64,000 nt of DNA from Quadrisphaera granulorum (lineage in GTDB: Bacteria > Actinomycetota > Actinomycetes > Actinomycetales > Quadrisphaeraceae): assembly GCF_003149145.1 (NCBI RefSeq), contig NZ_QGDQ01000019.1:1-64000 (forward strand). The letters are read 5' to 3'. The notes under the pieces were generated by a model, which saw only the letters and a list, made by a program, of their open reading frames with translations, was not told the origin of the DNA and made no database searches. Shown here in pieces: positions 1-7,460 of the stretch. Made by a program: the position numbers and the translations under genes. How positions within the stretch are numbered: position 1 is the first letter of the stretch; each line of letters starts with the position of its first letter.

Positions 1-59
1 CAGAGCGTTAGCAACTCCATGATGTGGAGGGCCCCGTGCCCGCTCGCAACTCCAGCGGG

Positions 60-656
60 TCACTCGCCAAGATCGCACCTACTGGCGGACGCTCTTAGTC
101 CAGGAGGACCGCTGTGCTCCGCTGCTGCCCCGTGCCATTCGGCCCAGGCGAGCACGCGATGATCAGCGACGTCGACAACCTGCCCTGGGCTGCGCTGGCG
201 AACGCCACCTCCGGCCGCGGCGAGGAATCCCATGGCCGCAGCGTTCGACGGGCGCAGCTTGCTCACGAGGGGCAGCGTCTCGGGCCGCACCTCGCGCAGG
301 CCGTCCAGGAGCCGTCGCCCGACCCCCTGACGGCGCCAGGCGCGGTGGACGTCGATGGCGCAGGAGTACTGGCCCGGGTGGACCCAGTTCCGCGCCACGG
401 TCGCCGCCCCCACGACCTTCCCCTCCCGGTCCCCTCTGACGGCGACCAGCGTGCGGCGCCACCGCTCGCCCTCGCGCGGTGGCCCGTGCAGCGCGTGGCA
501 CTGAGCGACCCACAGGGGGTCGGCGTCGGGGTCAAGCAGGCCTGCAACGACGGGAGCATCAGCGGGTTCCCAGGCGCGCAGCCACAGCGCTCCGTCCTCG
601 GCTCCCACCCGGAGATCCTCTCCCTGGTGAGGGATACGAGGCCAGCCAGGGAACAC
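60..656 (-). CDS. GNAT family N-acetyltransferase
   Basis: Acetyl-CoA-dependent acyltransferase of the GNAT fold; the acceptor cannot be told from sequence. The protein of about 198 residues has the A-motif region VHRAWRRQGVGRRLLDGLRE, matching the R/Q-x-x-G-x-G/A acetyl-CoA loop, followed by SNAAAMGFLAAAG in the position where GNATs carry N-x-x-A-x-x-F/Y-x-x-x-G. The reading frame stays open to 716, but that extension runs through an intergenic repeat copy (692-712), so I prefer the GTG at 656; no clear ribosome binding site supports either start. It stands alone on the minus strand. Confidence 0.75.
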   Translation of the reverse strand: MFPGWPRIPHQGEDLRVGAEDGALWLRAWEPADAPVVAGLLDPDADPLWVAQCHALHGPPREGERWRRTLVAVRGDREGKVVGAATVARNWVHPGQYSCAIDVHRAWRRQGVGRRLLDGLREVRPETLPLVSKLRPSNAAAMGFLAAAGGGVRQRSPGQVVDVADHRVLAWAEWHGAAAEHSGPPGLRASASRCDLGE

Positions 657-691
657 CGTGGCAGGGGTGTGACAGCCGTTTAGGAGGTTGC

Positions 692-712
692 GGTGAGCGG
701 TCCTTCGTCGGC
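692..712 (+). repeat. Dispersed intergenic repeat, copy 1
   Basis: GGTGAGCGGTCCTTCGTCGG fits the left part of a motif, GGTSAGCGRTCC(CATCTGCGAC), that recurs between genes across the first 21 kb. Confidence 0.4.
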
Positions 713-738
713 ACACCTGTAGATGAGGCCTGGAACCG

Positions 739-1227
739 TTACGGCAGCAGGCGGACGACGCGCTCCCGCAGGTCGGTCAAGTCCTCCAGGTGCAACGTCA
801 TGGCCGTATCAGCGAGCCCGACCTCGGGCCATGAGACACGAAGGTCGATCTGCCCGTCTCGAGGAAGCTCTCCTATCCAGTAGTGAGGTTCTGCGGTGAA
901 AACCTCCTCTCCTCCTGAAGAGCTCCCCCCGCTGGCCTCTGCCACCCCGTTGTGATCGTTAACTCGCACTTCGACACGAAGCGCCGAACCTTGTAACTCA
1001 CTGGCGTGCACCCCAGCTCGGTCACGCCCGAAGGTCTGGCGAACAGCGGCCTCTGCGTGGACGCCACGCGCCCGGATGACGACCGGCAGCAGCAGTCCCT
1101 CCGGATAGGCCCACACGCATCGCAGCCCAGCTGCGACGTCGCCATCGCTGGCAAGCACGACCGGTCCGTGCGCCACGGCCCCCAGGTCCTCGGGAGGAAC
1201 AGCCGGTGGCCAGCGCCAGGTGGTCAT
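739..1227 (-). CDS. Hypothetical protein, beta-rich, actinobacterial
   Basis: Unrecognised 162-residue soluble protein with no signal peptide or membrane segment. Codon use (strong GC at third positions) and a composition with Trp-containing motifs such as CVWAYPEGL, HYWIGELPRDG and LRVSWPEVGL look coding; this spacing of WAYPEG, a central acidic loop, and a WP-x-x-G-L/I strand is a pattern seen in small uncharacterised actinobacterial proteins. A Ser/Gly-rich linker (SGGSSSGGEE) lies near residue 105. It is followed downstream, still on the minus strand, by the GNAT gene but 80 bases away, so co-transcription is uncertain. Confidence 0.6.
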   Translation of the reverse strand: MTTWRWPPAVPPEDLGAVAHGPVVLASDGDVAAGLRCVWAYPEGLLLPVVIRARGVHAEAAVRQTFGRDRAGVHASELQGSALRVEVRVNDHNGVAEASGGSSSGGEEVFTAEPHYWIGELPRDGQIDLRVSWPEVGLADTAMTLHLEDLTDLRERVVRLLP

Positions 1228-1302
1228 GGGCTGGATGGTCTCGACAACTCATCGTGGCCAGCAAGACTCAGGCTCCCGCGGAACGACGACCTGTCCGGAA
1301 GC

Positions 1303-1326
1303 GGATGGTCAGCGCGACGCTGACCC
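1303..1326 (+). repeat. Short palindromic intergenic repeat
   Basis: GGTCAGCG-CGA-CGCTGACC is a perfect 8-bp inverted repeat with a 3-base loop. Near copies occur at 4659 (GGTTAGCG-AGA-CGCTGAC) and, decayed, at 12597 (GGTCAGCGAGACG). Confidence 0.5.
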
Positions 1327-1392
1327 AGCATCGATCGTCAGTGGACCGTTGAGGAGTTGTCCGGGCGCCCTCGGTGATGGCGCTACCGGCGT

Positions 1393-1926
1393 TCACCGCG
1401 TGAAGTGCTCGAGCACCTCCTGCGCGAGCACGTGCGGTTGAAGGTCATCGGTCTGGACCACCAGCTCATCGAGATCTGCTGCTCTGAGGCGCTGGGCCAG
1501 CGTCTCGTGCCGCGCCAGGTGCCACTGCAGAGCCGCGTGCTGGGCTGAGGTGTACCGGCGCCGCAGTCGCGCCTCACGCACACCCGGGTCCGCCTCCAAG
1601 CGCACCGAGCGCACCGCGAGCCCCGTGGCCCGTTCGTACCGAGCACGGTCCTCAGCCGTCTCAATGACCCCGGCCAGCACGAGCTGACGGGGACCGCCGC
1701 GCTGGTAGGCGGCCCACACAGCGGCGATGTTCTCGGCCTCGACCACCACGTTGCTCGGGTCGTGCGGCGCCGGTGGCCAGCTGCGGTGGAACCAGTCGAC
1801 GTCCATCAAGGCGAACGGCGTGCCGGCTGCCGCGAGCTGATCACCCAGGTGCTCCAGCAGCGTGCTCTTGCCGATCCCGTAGCTGCCGTTCAGGAAGATC
1901 GCGTGAGCCGGGCGCACCTCGGTCAC
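1393..1926 (-). CDS. P-loop NTPase, shikimate/adenylate-kinase-like
   Basis: Small nucleotide-binding protein, about 177 residues from the GTG at 1926. A Walker A motif is clear near residue 12 (NGSYGIGKSTLLEHL), with an acidic DVDWFHRSWP after strand 2 and a lid-like basic segment RLRRRYTSAQ, the layout of AAA_18/shikimate-kinase-type small-molecule kinases. The substrate is unknown. An upstream in-frame methionine (2070) would overlap the next gene's 3' end by about 80 bases, so the GTG is preferred; it opens with VTEVRPAHAIFLNGSYGIGKST-type sequence right before strand 1, as is usual. It lies directly after another kinase-like gene on the same strand. Confidence 0.7.
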   Translation of the reverse strand: MTEVRPAHAIFLNGSYGIGKSTLLEHLGDQLAAAGTPFALMDVDWFHRSWPPAPHDPSNVVVEAENIAAVWAAYQRGGPRQLVLAGVIETAEDRARYERATGLAVRSVRLEADPGVREARLRRRYTSAQHAALQWHLARHETLAQRLRAADLDELVVQTDDLQPHVLAQEVLEHFTR

Positions 1927-1988
1927 GCTAGTGAGCGTCGTGTCGGGACGTCGCTGGTGGTCAGCGTGTCGCCGGTCGCACAGCGACG

Positions 1989-2626
1989 CTACGAAGCGAT
2001 GACCACTTCGATGGACGGGTCGTGGGTGAGCTGCGACGTGCCGTTCAGCACGATGGTCGCGCGTTGCCACGGCTGCTCAGCCAGCAAGAAGGGCAACTCC
2101 TCTTGCAGCCAGGAGGCGATGTGGTCCCTGATGGCCGGGGAGTCCCCGTCGCGCTCGACCAGGCGCCGCTCCTGGACGTCGAGATCGCCCTGCACGTAGA
2201 TCGAGGCATCGATCCAGGGGGCGAGCTCGCGGCGAATCACGCCGGTCCCCTCGACCCACACCGCCTCCAGTCCAGCAGGGACGGTGATGGCGCCCTCCTT
2301 GCCGTTCGGTGCCCACGCCGGTGGCGTGAAGTGCACCGCCTCCCCGCGGTGGAGGGGCTCGAGGACCCCCTGGGCGAGCAGCCCACCCCAGTCGAAGTAG
2401 GCCTGGAACCAGGCGACGTCATCGGTGTGGACCACCGCCGAGGCCGGAACCGAAGAGGTCAGCCGCTCAGCGAGGGTCGACTTGCCGTGCCACCGCGCCC
2501 GTCGATGGCGACGATGCGCGGGCGACCGGAGATCTCCGGCGAAGCCGCGACGAGTCGTTGCACGAAGTCGGTCAGTGTGGTGACCTGCCAGCCGCCGACC
2601 TCGATCTCTCCGGGGTGCAGTCGCAT
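1989..2626 (-). pseudogene. Uridine-kinase-like P-loop protein, frameshifted
   Basis: Nucleoside/uridine-kinase-like P-loop protein split between two frames. One frame reads through RPRIVAIDGRGG from the ATG at 2626 (MRLHPGEIEVGG); the next frame continues HGKSTLAERLTSS to the stop at 1989. Joined, they give IDGRGGHGKSTLAERL, a textbook strand-1/Walker A. Adding one base near 2489 (GGTGGCACGG to GGTGGCCACGG) restores a protein of about 212 residues. Downstream features, including TDDVAWFQAYFDW and the lid QERRLVERD, fit the family. Either a real inactivating deletion or a sequencing error; as read, the kinase cannot be made. Partner gene 1393-1926 lies downstream. Confidence 0.7.
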
Positions 2627-2736
2627 GCTGCATTCGACCAGCAGGTCAGGAGCCCGACGAGTCTCCCCACGGGGGACGCTTGCGACCTGCACCGACACCG
2701 GCCGCTCATGCGGCGGGGCAAGCGCGTCTTGTCGCG

Positions 2737-2773
2737 GTGAGCGATCCCATCTGCAACGAGCGGCGGGCTCGTT
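2737..2773 (+). repeat. Dispersed intergenic repeat, copy with hairpin
   Basis: GGTGAGCGATCCCATCTGC followed by AACGAGC-GGCGG-GCTCGTT, a perfect 7-bp inverted repeat (2755-2761 and 2767-2773). It sits between the frameshifted kinase and comB-like gene. Confidence 0.5.
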
Positions 2774-2934
2774 CGTCGAGACGCCACGACGTGCCCGATG
2801 CGGACGGCCAGCGGTGGTCATCGCGACGTTCCCGCGTACGGCTGCCTGCCAGCTGGCCTGCCCGGAGCCCGAGCTGTCGGGGATCCATCGACGAACCCGC
2901 CTTGGCGAGCGCCAACAGCCTAGGTTGATCAGCC

Positions 2935-3708
2935 GTGGACCCCCGCCGGCTCCAGCAGGCACACCGCCAGGACAACCATCGGATCCGTCACGACTGGGGC
3001 CTACCGGGCGCCCACGCGATCAGCACCGGCGCTGACGTCGCCGTGGTGATCGACGTCCTGTCCTTCACCACGACCCTCAGCGTGGCCACCGACGCAGGAA
3101 TCGAGGTCCTGCCCTACCGGTGGGCCGACGACGGCGCCACGAAGCTGGCCGCCGACCACCAGGCTGTCCTCGCGGTCGGGCGGCGCACCGCCCGCCCCGG
3201 ACAGATCAGCCTGTCCGCGTCCACCGTGCGAGCAGCTGACCCACCACCGAAGCGATTGGTACTGCCCTCCCCCAACGGATCGATGATTGCTCACCACCTC
3301 GCGGACAGGGCAGGGGTCGTCATCGGTGCCTGTCTGCGCAACGCCACATCCGCAGCAGCCTGGATCAACGCCCACTACGACCATCAGACCGCATCTGTGG
3401 CGGTCATCTCCGCCGGGGAGCGGTGGCCCGACGGGTCCCTGCGCCCTGCGGTGGAGGACCTCTGGGGCGCCGGTGCCGTGCTCGACGCTCTGACCGACCT
3501 CGGGTGGCGAGACCTCTCACCCGAGGCTGTGGTGGCAGGTGGGGCCTTTCGAGCCGTCGCTGCCGAGGTGCCCCGCCAGCTCGCTGCTTGCGCAAGTGGA
3601 CGTGAGCTGGGCGAAGCCGGCTTTGGCAACGACGTCGATGTTGCAGCTGAAGTAGACGAGGGCAGCACCGTGCCGGTCCACGACGGCCACGCCTTCATCG
3701 CCGGATGA
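2935..3708 (+). CDS. ComB-like 2-phosphosulfolactate phosphatase family protein
   Basis: Member of the ComB fold, which in methanogens removes phosphate from 2-phosphosulfolactate during coenzyme M synthesis using Mg2+. Visible family signatures: AVVIDVLSFTTTLSVATDAG (strand plus acidic metal site), LPSPNGSMIAH, an ISAGERWPDGSLRPAVEDLWGAG block and the C-terminal CASGRELGEAGFGNDVDVAA. Length 257 residues is normal. The start is a GTG; the first 25 residues are poorly conserved in character and a later start is possible. No other coenzyme M or sulfolactate gene is nearby, and bacterial homologues often have no assigned substrate, so only the family is claimed. Confidence 0.8.
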   Translation: MDPRRLQQAHRQDNHRIRHDWGLPGAHAISTGADVAVVIDVLSFTTTLSVATDAGIEVLPYRWADDGATKLAADHQAVLAVGRRTARPGQISLSASTVRAADPPPKRLVLPSPNGSMIAHHLADRAGVVIGACLRNATSAAAWINAHYDHQTASVAVISAGERWPDGSLRPAVEDLWGAGAVLDALTDLGWRDLSPEAVVAGGAFRAVAAEVPRQLAACASGRELGEAGFGNDVDVAAEVDEGSTVPVHDGHAFIAG

Positions 3709-3830
3709 CCCAGCGCCATCAACACTCCGCCTGCCGCAGCCGACCAGCACCGGACGTCCGGTTGACGATCTCATCTACGACGGACGACGGCCTTGAGCGG
3801 CAGGGCGCCGCGACGCGCACCGACGCGGGC

Positions 3831-3864
3831 GGTCAGCGGTCCCATCTGCGACGACCACCGTCGG
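3831..3864 (+). repeat. Dispersed intergenic repeat, full core
   Basis: GGTCAGCGGTCCCATCTGCGAC, preceded by GACGCGGGC. The same GCGGGCGGTCAGCGGTCCC block recurs at 16627-16653. Confidence 0.5.
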
Positions 3865-3936
3865 GGGGGGCGAAGCGCCCCCGGACGCGTCACCGGGTGC
3901 AGTGACCGGTCGTCGAGTGACGGAGGCGCGCCGGCC

Positions 3937-4653
3937 ATGCATTGGCGACTCCCCGCAGCACGCCCCGGACCATCCGAGGAAGTGGCCCACGATCGCACTT
4001 CCGAGGAACCAGCCGCGGATGATGTCTCGATGACCGCGATGGAGCTGGCCCGCCAGGAGCGAGCCGACCTGCTCGAGCTCCTGTCCTCCTTGCCCCTCGA
4101 GCAGTGGGAGCAGCCGACCCTGTGCGACGGCTGGACCGTGCGCGACGTGGTCGCCCACGTCCTCAGCTACGACGACCTCACAGCCGGCCAGACCCTGCAC
4201 CGCTTCATCTCCGGCCGCCTCAGCACCGCCCGCATCAACGCGACCGTCCTGGCCGAGTTCGACGGCACCAGCCCTGAGCAGCTGCTGCAACGGCTGTCCA
4301 CCCACCTGCGACCAGCGGGACTGCCGGCTGGGATGGGCGGACGCATCGGACTGACCGACGCGCTCATCCACCACCAGGACATCCGCCGCCCTCTGGGACT
4401 GCACCGCTCGATCGCGCACGAGCGGCTGCGGGTCGCGCTGCCGACGGCGATCTTCGCCCCCGTGGTCCAGGGCATCCGTCGCGTTTACGACGTGCGCCTG
4501 GTCGCCACCGACATGGAGTGGCAGTTCGGGCGGGGCCCGGAGCTGAAGGGGACCGCCGAGGCGCTGCTGATGACGGTCGCCGGGCGCACGGCGACTCTGG
4601 ACGAGCTGGAAGGGTCCGGCAAGTCCCGGATCCTTGATCGGGTGTCCGGGTAG
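3937..4653 (+). CDS. Maleylpyruvate isomerase family mycothiol-dependent enzyme
   Basis: DinB-like four-helix protein of the mycothiol-dependent maleylpyruvate isomerase family (TIGR03083 type); these use mycothiol as cofactor, the actinobacterial counterpart of glutathione. Diagnostic features are the helix-1 sequence LELLSSLPLEQWEQPTLCDGWTVRDVVAHV, where the W-x-x-P-(S/T)-x-C-x-G-W-x-V-x-D-V-x-A-H block carries the metal-binding His, and LTDALIHHQDIRRPLG with the second His cluster. Start choice: ATG at 3937 has GGAGG ten bases upstream; the ATG at 4030 gives 207 residues, closer to the family norm. The frame is open further upstream through an intergenic repeat and should not be used. Confidence 0.8.
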   Translation: MHWRLPAARPGPSEEVAHDRTSEEPAADDVSMTAMELARQERADLLELLSSLPLEQWEQPTLCDGWTVRDVVAHVLSYDDLTAGQTLHRFISGRLSTARINATVLAEFDGTSPEQLLQRLSTHLRPAGLPAGMGGRIGLTDALIHHQDIRRPLGLHRSIAHERLRVALPTAIFAPVVQGIRRVYDVRLVATDMEWQFGRGPELKGTAEALLMTVAGRTATLDELEGSGKSRILDRVSG

Positions 4654-4654
4654 C

Positions 4655-4697
4655 GATGGTTAGCGAGACGCTGACGGGCAGCGATCCCATTTGCGAC
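4655..4697 (+). repeat. Compound intergenic repeat
   Basis: Both motifs occur in tandem: the palindrome GGTTAGCGAGACGCTGAC and then GGCAGCGATCCCATTTGCGAC, the core of the dispersed repeat. Confidence 0.5.
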
Positions 4698-4806
4698 AGT
4701 TGGCAGCCTCGAGCGCCGATGCTCTGCGCCCTCCACCGGGGCGGCCGTCAGCGGTCGCTTCAGGGCATGCTTCGCCGAGTCACTCCACGCTGGGACATGC
4801 TGGGCC

Positions 4807-5580
4807 GTGACCGCTGACCAGCTGCTGCGCCTGCTGCTGGGCGTGGCGGCGCTGCTCGCCGTGGCACTGGTGGTGCTGCGCGTCGCGGGCGTGGCCGTGG
4901 GCCCCCGCGGAACGGCACCGCTGACGGCCGTGCTGCGCGGCGGGCTGCAGCTGGCCGCCATCGGCCTGGTGCTGCGCGGCGTGCTCGACCACGTGCCCGC
5001 CCTGGCCGCCGCCGTGCTCGCGGTGATGCTCACCACCGCGGTGTGGACCGCCTCGCACCGCCTCGCCCCGCTGCAGGGCCTGCGCGCGGCGCGGCGCGCC
5101 GTGGCGGTGGCGTGCGCGGCCGGCGCCGTCGTCGTCCTGGGGGTGGCCTTCTCCCTCGGGGTGCTGCCGTTCTCGGCGCGCTACGTCGTCGCGCTCGGCG
5201 GCATCGTGCTGGGCGGCACCATGACCTCCGCCACCCTCGCCGGGCGCCACCTGCTGGCGGGCCTGCTGGCCCGCCGCGAGGAGGTGGAGGGGTGGCTGGC
5301 CCTCGGCGCGCCACCGCGGCGGGCGGTGCTCGACGTGGCCCGCGCGGCGGTGCGCGAGTCGCTCGTGCCGGTGCTGGACCAGACCCGCACCACCGGTCTA
5401 GTGACGCTGCCGGGCGCGTTCATCGGCGCGCTGCTCGGCGGGGCCAGCCCGGTGCAGGCGGCGCGGTTCCAGCTCATCGTGCTGGCCGGGCTGATCTGCG
5501 CCGGCAGCGTGGTGGCCGTGCTGGTCACCACGCTGCTCGGGGCCCCGAAGGTGCTGCCCGCGCCTCCCGAGCAGCGCTGA
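4807..5580 (+). CDS. ABC transporter permease, UPF0014/FetB family
   Basis: Integral membrane protein of 257 residues with about six to seven hydrophobic segments, belonging to the UPF0014 family whose E. coli member FetB works with the ATPase FetA in iron export. Family marks are the block IVLGGTMTSATLAGRHL, the coupling-helix-like region EVEGWLALGAPPRRAVLDVAR, and RTTGLVTLPGAFIGALLGGASP. The GTG start at 4807 directly precedes TADQLLRLLLG. No cognate FetA-type ATPase is adjacent, so the ATPase partner must be encoded elsewhere. The gene converges with dedA, with three bases between stops. Confidence 0.85.
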   Translation: MTADQLLRLLLGVAALLAVALVVLRVAGVAVGPRGTAPLTAVLRGGLQLAAIGLVLRGVLDHVPALAAAVLAVMLTTAVWTASHRLAPLQGLRAARRAVAVACAAGAVVVLGVAFSLGVLPFSARYVVALGGIVLGGTMTSATLAGRHLLAGLLARREEVEGWLALGAPPRRAVLDVARAAVRESLVPVLDQTRTTGLVTLPGAFIGALLGGASPVQAARFQLIVLAGLICAGSVVAVLVTTLLGAPKVLPAPPEQR

Positions 5581-5583
5581 GGA

Positions 5584-6204
5584 TCAGAACCGGCCGGCCT
5601 CCCGGCGGGCCTTGACCAGCTCCACCGCCACCGGGATGAGCGAGACCACCACGACGACGGCGATGATCGGCAGCAGGTAGGCGACGATGCCGGGGATGCG
5701 CGTGCCCAGCACGTACCCGGCCAGCGCCACGCCCAGGCTCCACATGAGCCCGCCGACCACCTGCCACAGCGCGAAGCGCCCCGCGGGCACCCCGACCGTG
5801 CCGGCGAGCGGGTTCATGAGCGTGCGGACCACGGGGATGAAGCGGGCCAGGACGACGGCGCGGCCATGCCCGTAGCGGTCCAGCACCTGCTGGGCGCGGC
5901 GCACCCCGGCCTGCAGCTTGGGACGGTCGGGGCGGTCCAGCAGCGCCGGGCCCACGCGGCGACCGATGAGGTAGCCGACCTGAGCCCCGAGCAGGGCTCC
6001 GGCCGCACCGGCGAGGAGCACCTGGGCCAGCGGCAGGTGGGCGGCGCTGGTGGCCGAGGTCGCCGCGAGCAGCCCGGCGGTGAAGAGCAGCGAGTCGCCG
6101 GGCAGGAAGAAGCCGATGAGCAGGCCGGTCTCGGCGAAGAGGATGACGAAGAGCCCCACCGCCCCGAAGGAGGAGAGCAGGTGCTGCGGGTCGAGCAGGC
6201 TCAC
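5584..6204 (-). CDS. DedA family (SNARE-associated) membrane protein
   Basis: DedA-superfamily membrane protein, 206 residues; family members are linked to undecaprenyl-phosphate or lipid flipping and envelope homeostasis. Seen here: the re-entrant segment FAETGLLIGFFLPGDSLLF with the acidic E and FLPGD, then RFIPVVRTLMNPLAGT with the conserved arginines, then a C-terminal membrane helix followed by a basic tail. Start GTG at 6204 overlaps the stop of the upstream membrane gene, indicating translational coupling. It is the last gene of the minus-strand unit begun by the two-component system. Confidence 0.9.
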   Translation of the reverse strand: MSLLDPQHLLSSFGAVGLFVILFAETGLLIGFFLPGDSLLFTAGLLAATSATSAAHLPLAQVLLAGAAGALLGAQVGYLIGRRVGPALLDRPDRPKLQAGVRRAQQVLDRYGHGRAVVLARFIPVVRTLMNPLAGTVGVPAGRFALWQVVGGLMWSLGVALAGYVLGTRIPGIVAYLLPIIAVVVVVSLIPVAVELVKARREAGRF

Positions 6205-7091
6205 GCCGCGCCCTCCTCCGCCGGGACGCGCTCACCGCGCTGGACGTCGGCGCGCTGGACGTCGGCGCGCTGGACGTCGGCGCGCGTGACGGCCAGCACC
6301 CCCACGAGCGCGGCGATCGCCACCAGCGCCGCGAGCGTCACGGGGCCGTCGCCCAGACCGACGCCGCCACCGACGTGCGCGGGCTTGCCGAGCCAGTCCG
6401 CGAAGGAGGCGCCGAAGGGGCGGGTGAGCACGTACGCGCTCCAGAACGCCGCCACCGGGCTCAGCCCCAGGCGCCACGCCACCAGCGGCACGACCATCGC
6501 CGCGCCGAAGAGGAGCCCGGACGGCAGGAAGCCCCAGCCCAGCGCTAGCCCGGTGAGGTCACCGGCGGCGGTGCCGAGGGCGAAGGTCGCCAGCACGGTG
6601 GCCCAGTAGAAGAGCTCGCGCCGGGTGGAGTCGACGTCGTGGATCGACAGCGTGCCCTCCACCCTCCACCAGGCGGTGAACAGGACGGCGACGACGACGG
6701 CCCACGCCGCGGTGGTGACCGCGTAGGACAGGCCCGTGACCACGTGGGTGATGTCGGCGGTCATGGTGCCGAACACCGCGACGGCGCTCACGGCCGTCCA
6801 GTAGCGGACCGCGGAGTACTCCCGCGCGCGCAACTGCCAGGCCAGCGCACCCACTAGCGAGCCGACGCCGACCAGGCCGCCGAGCACGAGGCTGGTCTCC
6901 CCGAGGTAGTCCGAGGCCGCCTCTCCCATGCCCGTGGTGAGCACCTTCACCAGCCAGAACACCGCGGTGATCTCAGGCACCTTGGCGGCGCGGGCGGTGG
7001 TCCAGGCGATCGGCAAGCCTCGGGTGCGGGCACGGGGCCTGTGGGCGGGTGGGATGGCGCCCGTGGAGGCGGCGGTCGGTGGCATGGGCAT
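6201..7091 (-). CDS. COG4705-type multi-spanning membrane protein, paralogue 1
   Basis: Uncharacterised inner-membrane protein of 296 residues with roughly eight helices. It shares motifs with the neighbour at 7461-8333: KVPEITAVFWLVKVL, GEAASDYL, TLSIHDVDSTRRELFYWATVL, FALGTAAGDL and FWSAYVLTRPFGASFADWLG. The conserved charged and Trp residues inside helices (W in VFW, E in GE, D in GDL) suggest a shared transport or sensing site, but no substrate is known. The C-terminus ends in an ADVQR repeat encoded by a 15-base tandem repeat. It lies in the operon with the sensor kinase and is coupled to dedA. Confidence 0.8.
   Translation of the reverse strand: MPMPPTAASTGAIPPAHRPRARTRGLPIAWTTARAAKVPEITAVFWLVKVLTTGMGEAASDYLGETSLVLGGLVGVGSLVGALAWQLRAREYSAVRYWTAVSAVAVFGTMTADITHVVTGLSYAVTTAAWAVVVAVLFTAWWRVEGTLSIHDVDSTRRELFYWATVLATFALGTAAGDLTGLALGWGFLPSGLLFGAAMVVPLVAWRLGLSPVAAFWSAYVLTRPFGASFADWLGKPAHVGGGVGLGDGPVTLAALVAIAALVGVLAVTRADVQRADVQRADVQRGERVPAEEGAA
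6238..6288. repeat. 15-bp tandem repeat (about 3 copies)
   Basis: Unit GCTGGACGTCGGCGC repeated head to tail inside the 3' end of the membrane protein gene. It encodes ADVQR three times. Confidence 0.85.
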
Positions 7092-7166
7092 GCGGTGTCT
7101 CCGTTGGTCGAAGAGTGTCAGGGCCGTCGATGGGGCGGGCTGGGCGAGGCTGAGGTCCCTTGCACG

Positions 7167-7289
7167 TCAGCGTTGAAGCAGCGCGAAGGCGACGGTCACG
7201 AGGAAGCCAGCCGTCACCGTCAGCTGCAGGTACGTGGTGCGCCGCCGGAAGCGGCGGGCGTCCAGCCTCGAGGACCTGGTGATCGGCAT
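7167..7289 (-). CDS. Small single-helix membrane protein (40 aa)
   Basis: A 40-residue frame starting MPITRSSRLDARRFRRR and ending in a hydrophobic helix (LTVTAGFLVTVAFALLQR). The Arg-rich N-terminus plus one helix fits a small Nin membrane protein by the positive-inside rule. It lies between the two COG4705 paralogues on the same strand, 76 bases before paralogue 1. Support comes from the leader upstream of its ATG, which matches the leader of paralogue 2 at the same distance from the start codon. No similarity to a named family is recognised; it may be a small accessory subunit. Confidence 0.55.
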   Translation of the reverse strand: MPITRSSRLDARRFRRRTTYLQLTVTAGFLVTVAFALLQR

Positions 7290-7302
7290 GGTCACAGCGT
7301 GC

Positions 7303-7330
7303 GGCGCCGGACCTGTGCGTCGCCTTTACG
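7303..7330 (-). promoter_or_regulatory. Conserved leader/operator, copy A
   Basis: On the minus strand CGTAAAGGCGACGCACAGGT then CCGGCGCC, ending 14 bases before the ATG of the 40-aa gene. A near-identical element lies at the same distance before the 7461-8333 gene (8348-8374). Candidate binding site of the adjacent response regulator, or a duplicated core promoter. Confidence 0.5.
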
Positions 7331-7389
7331 GCCGACCACGACGGCCACCACCGCGCTACCTCCGGAGTCGGCACGCTCGTGGCGCGTGG

Positions 7390-7417
7390 GCGTCCTGCAC
7401 GCGCACGTGCAGGATGC
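7390..7417 (-). terminator. Hairpin after membrane gene
   Basis: GCGTCCTGCACG-CGCA-CGTGCAGGATGC, a 12-bp stem (one G-T pair) with a 4-base loop, about 45 bases after the stop at 7461. No T-tract follows. Confidence 0.45.
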
Positions 7418-7460
7418 CCGCGTCAGGGACCTGGAGGTCCGCCCAGTCCGGGGCTGTGGG

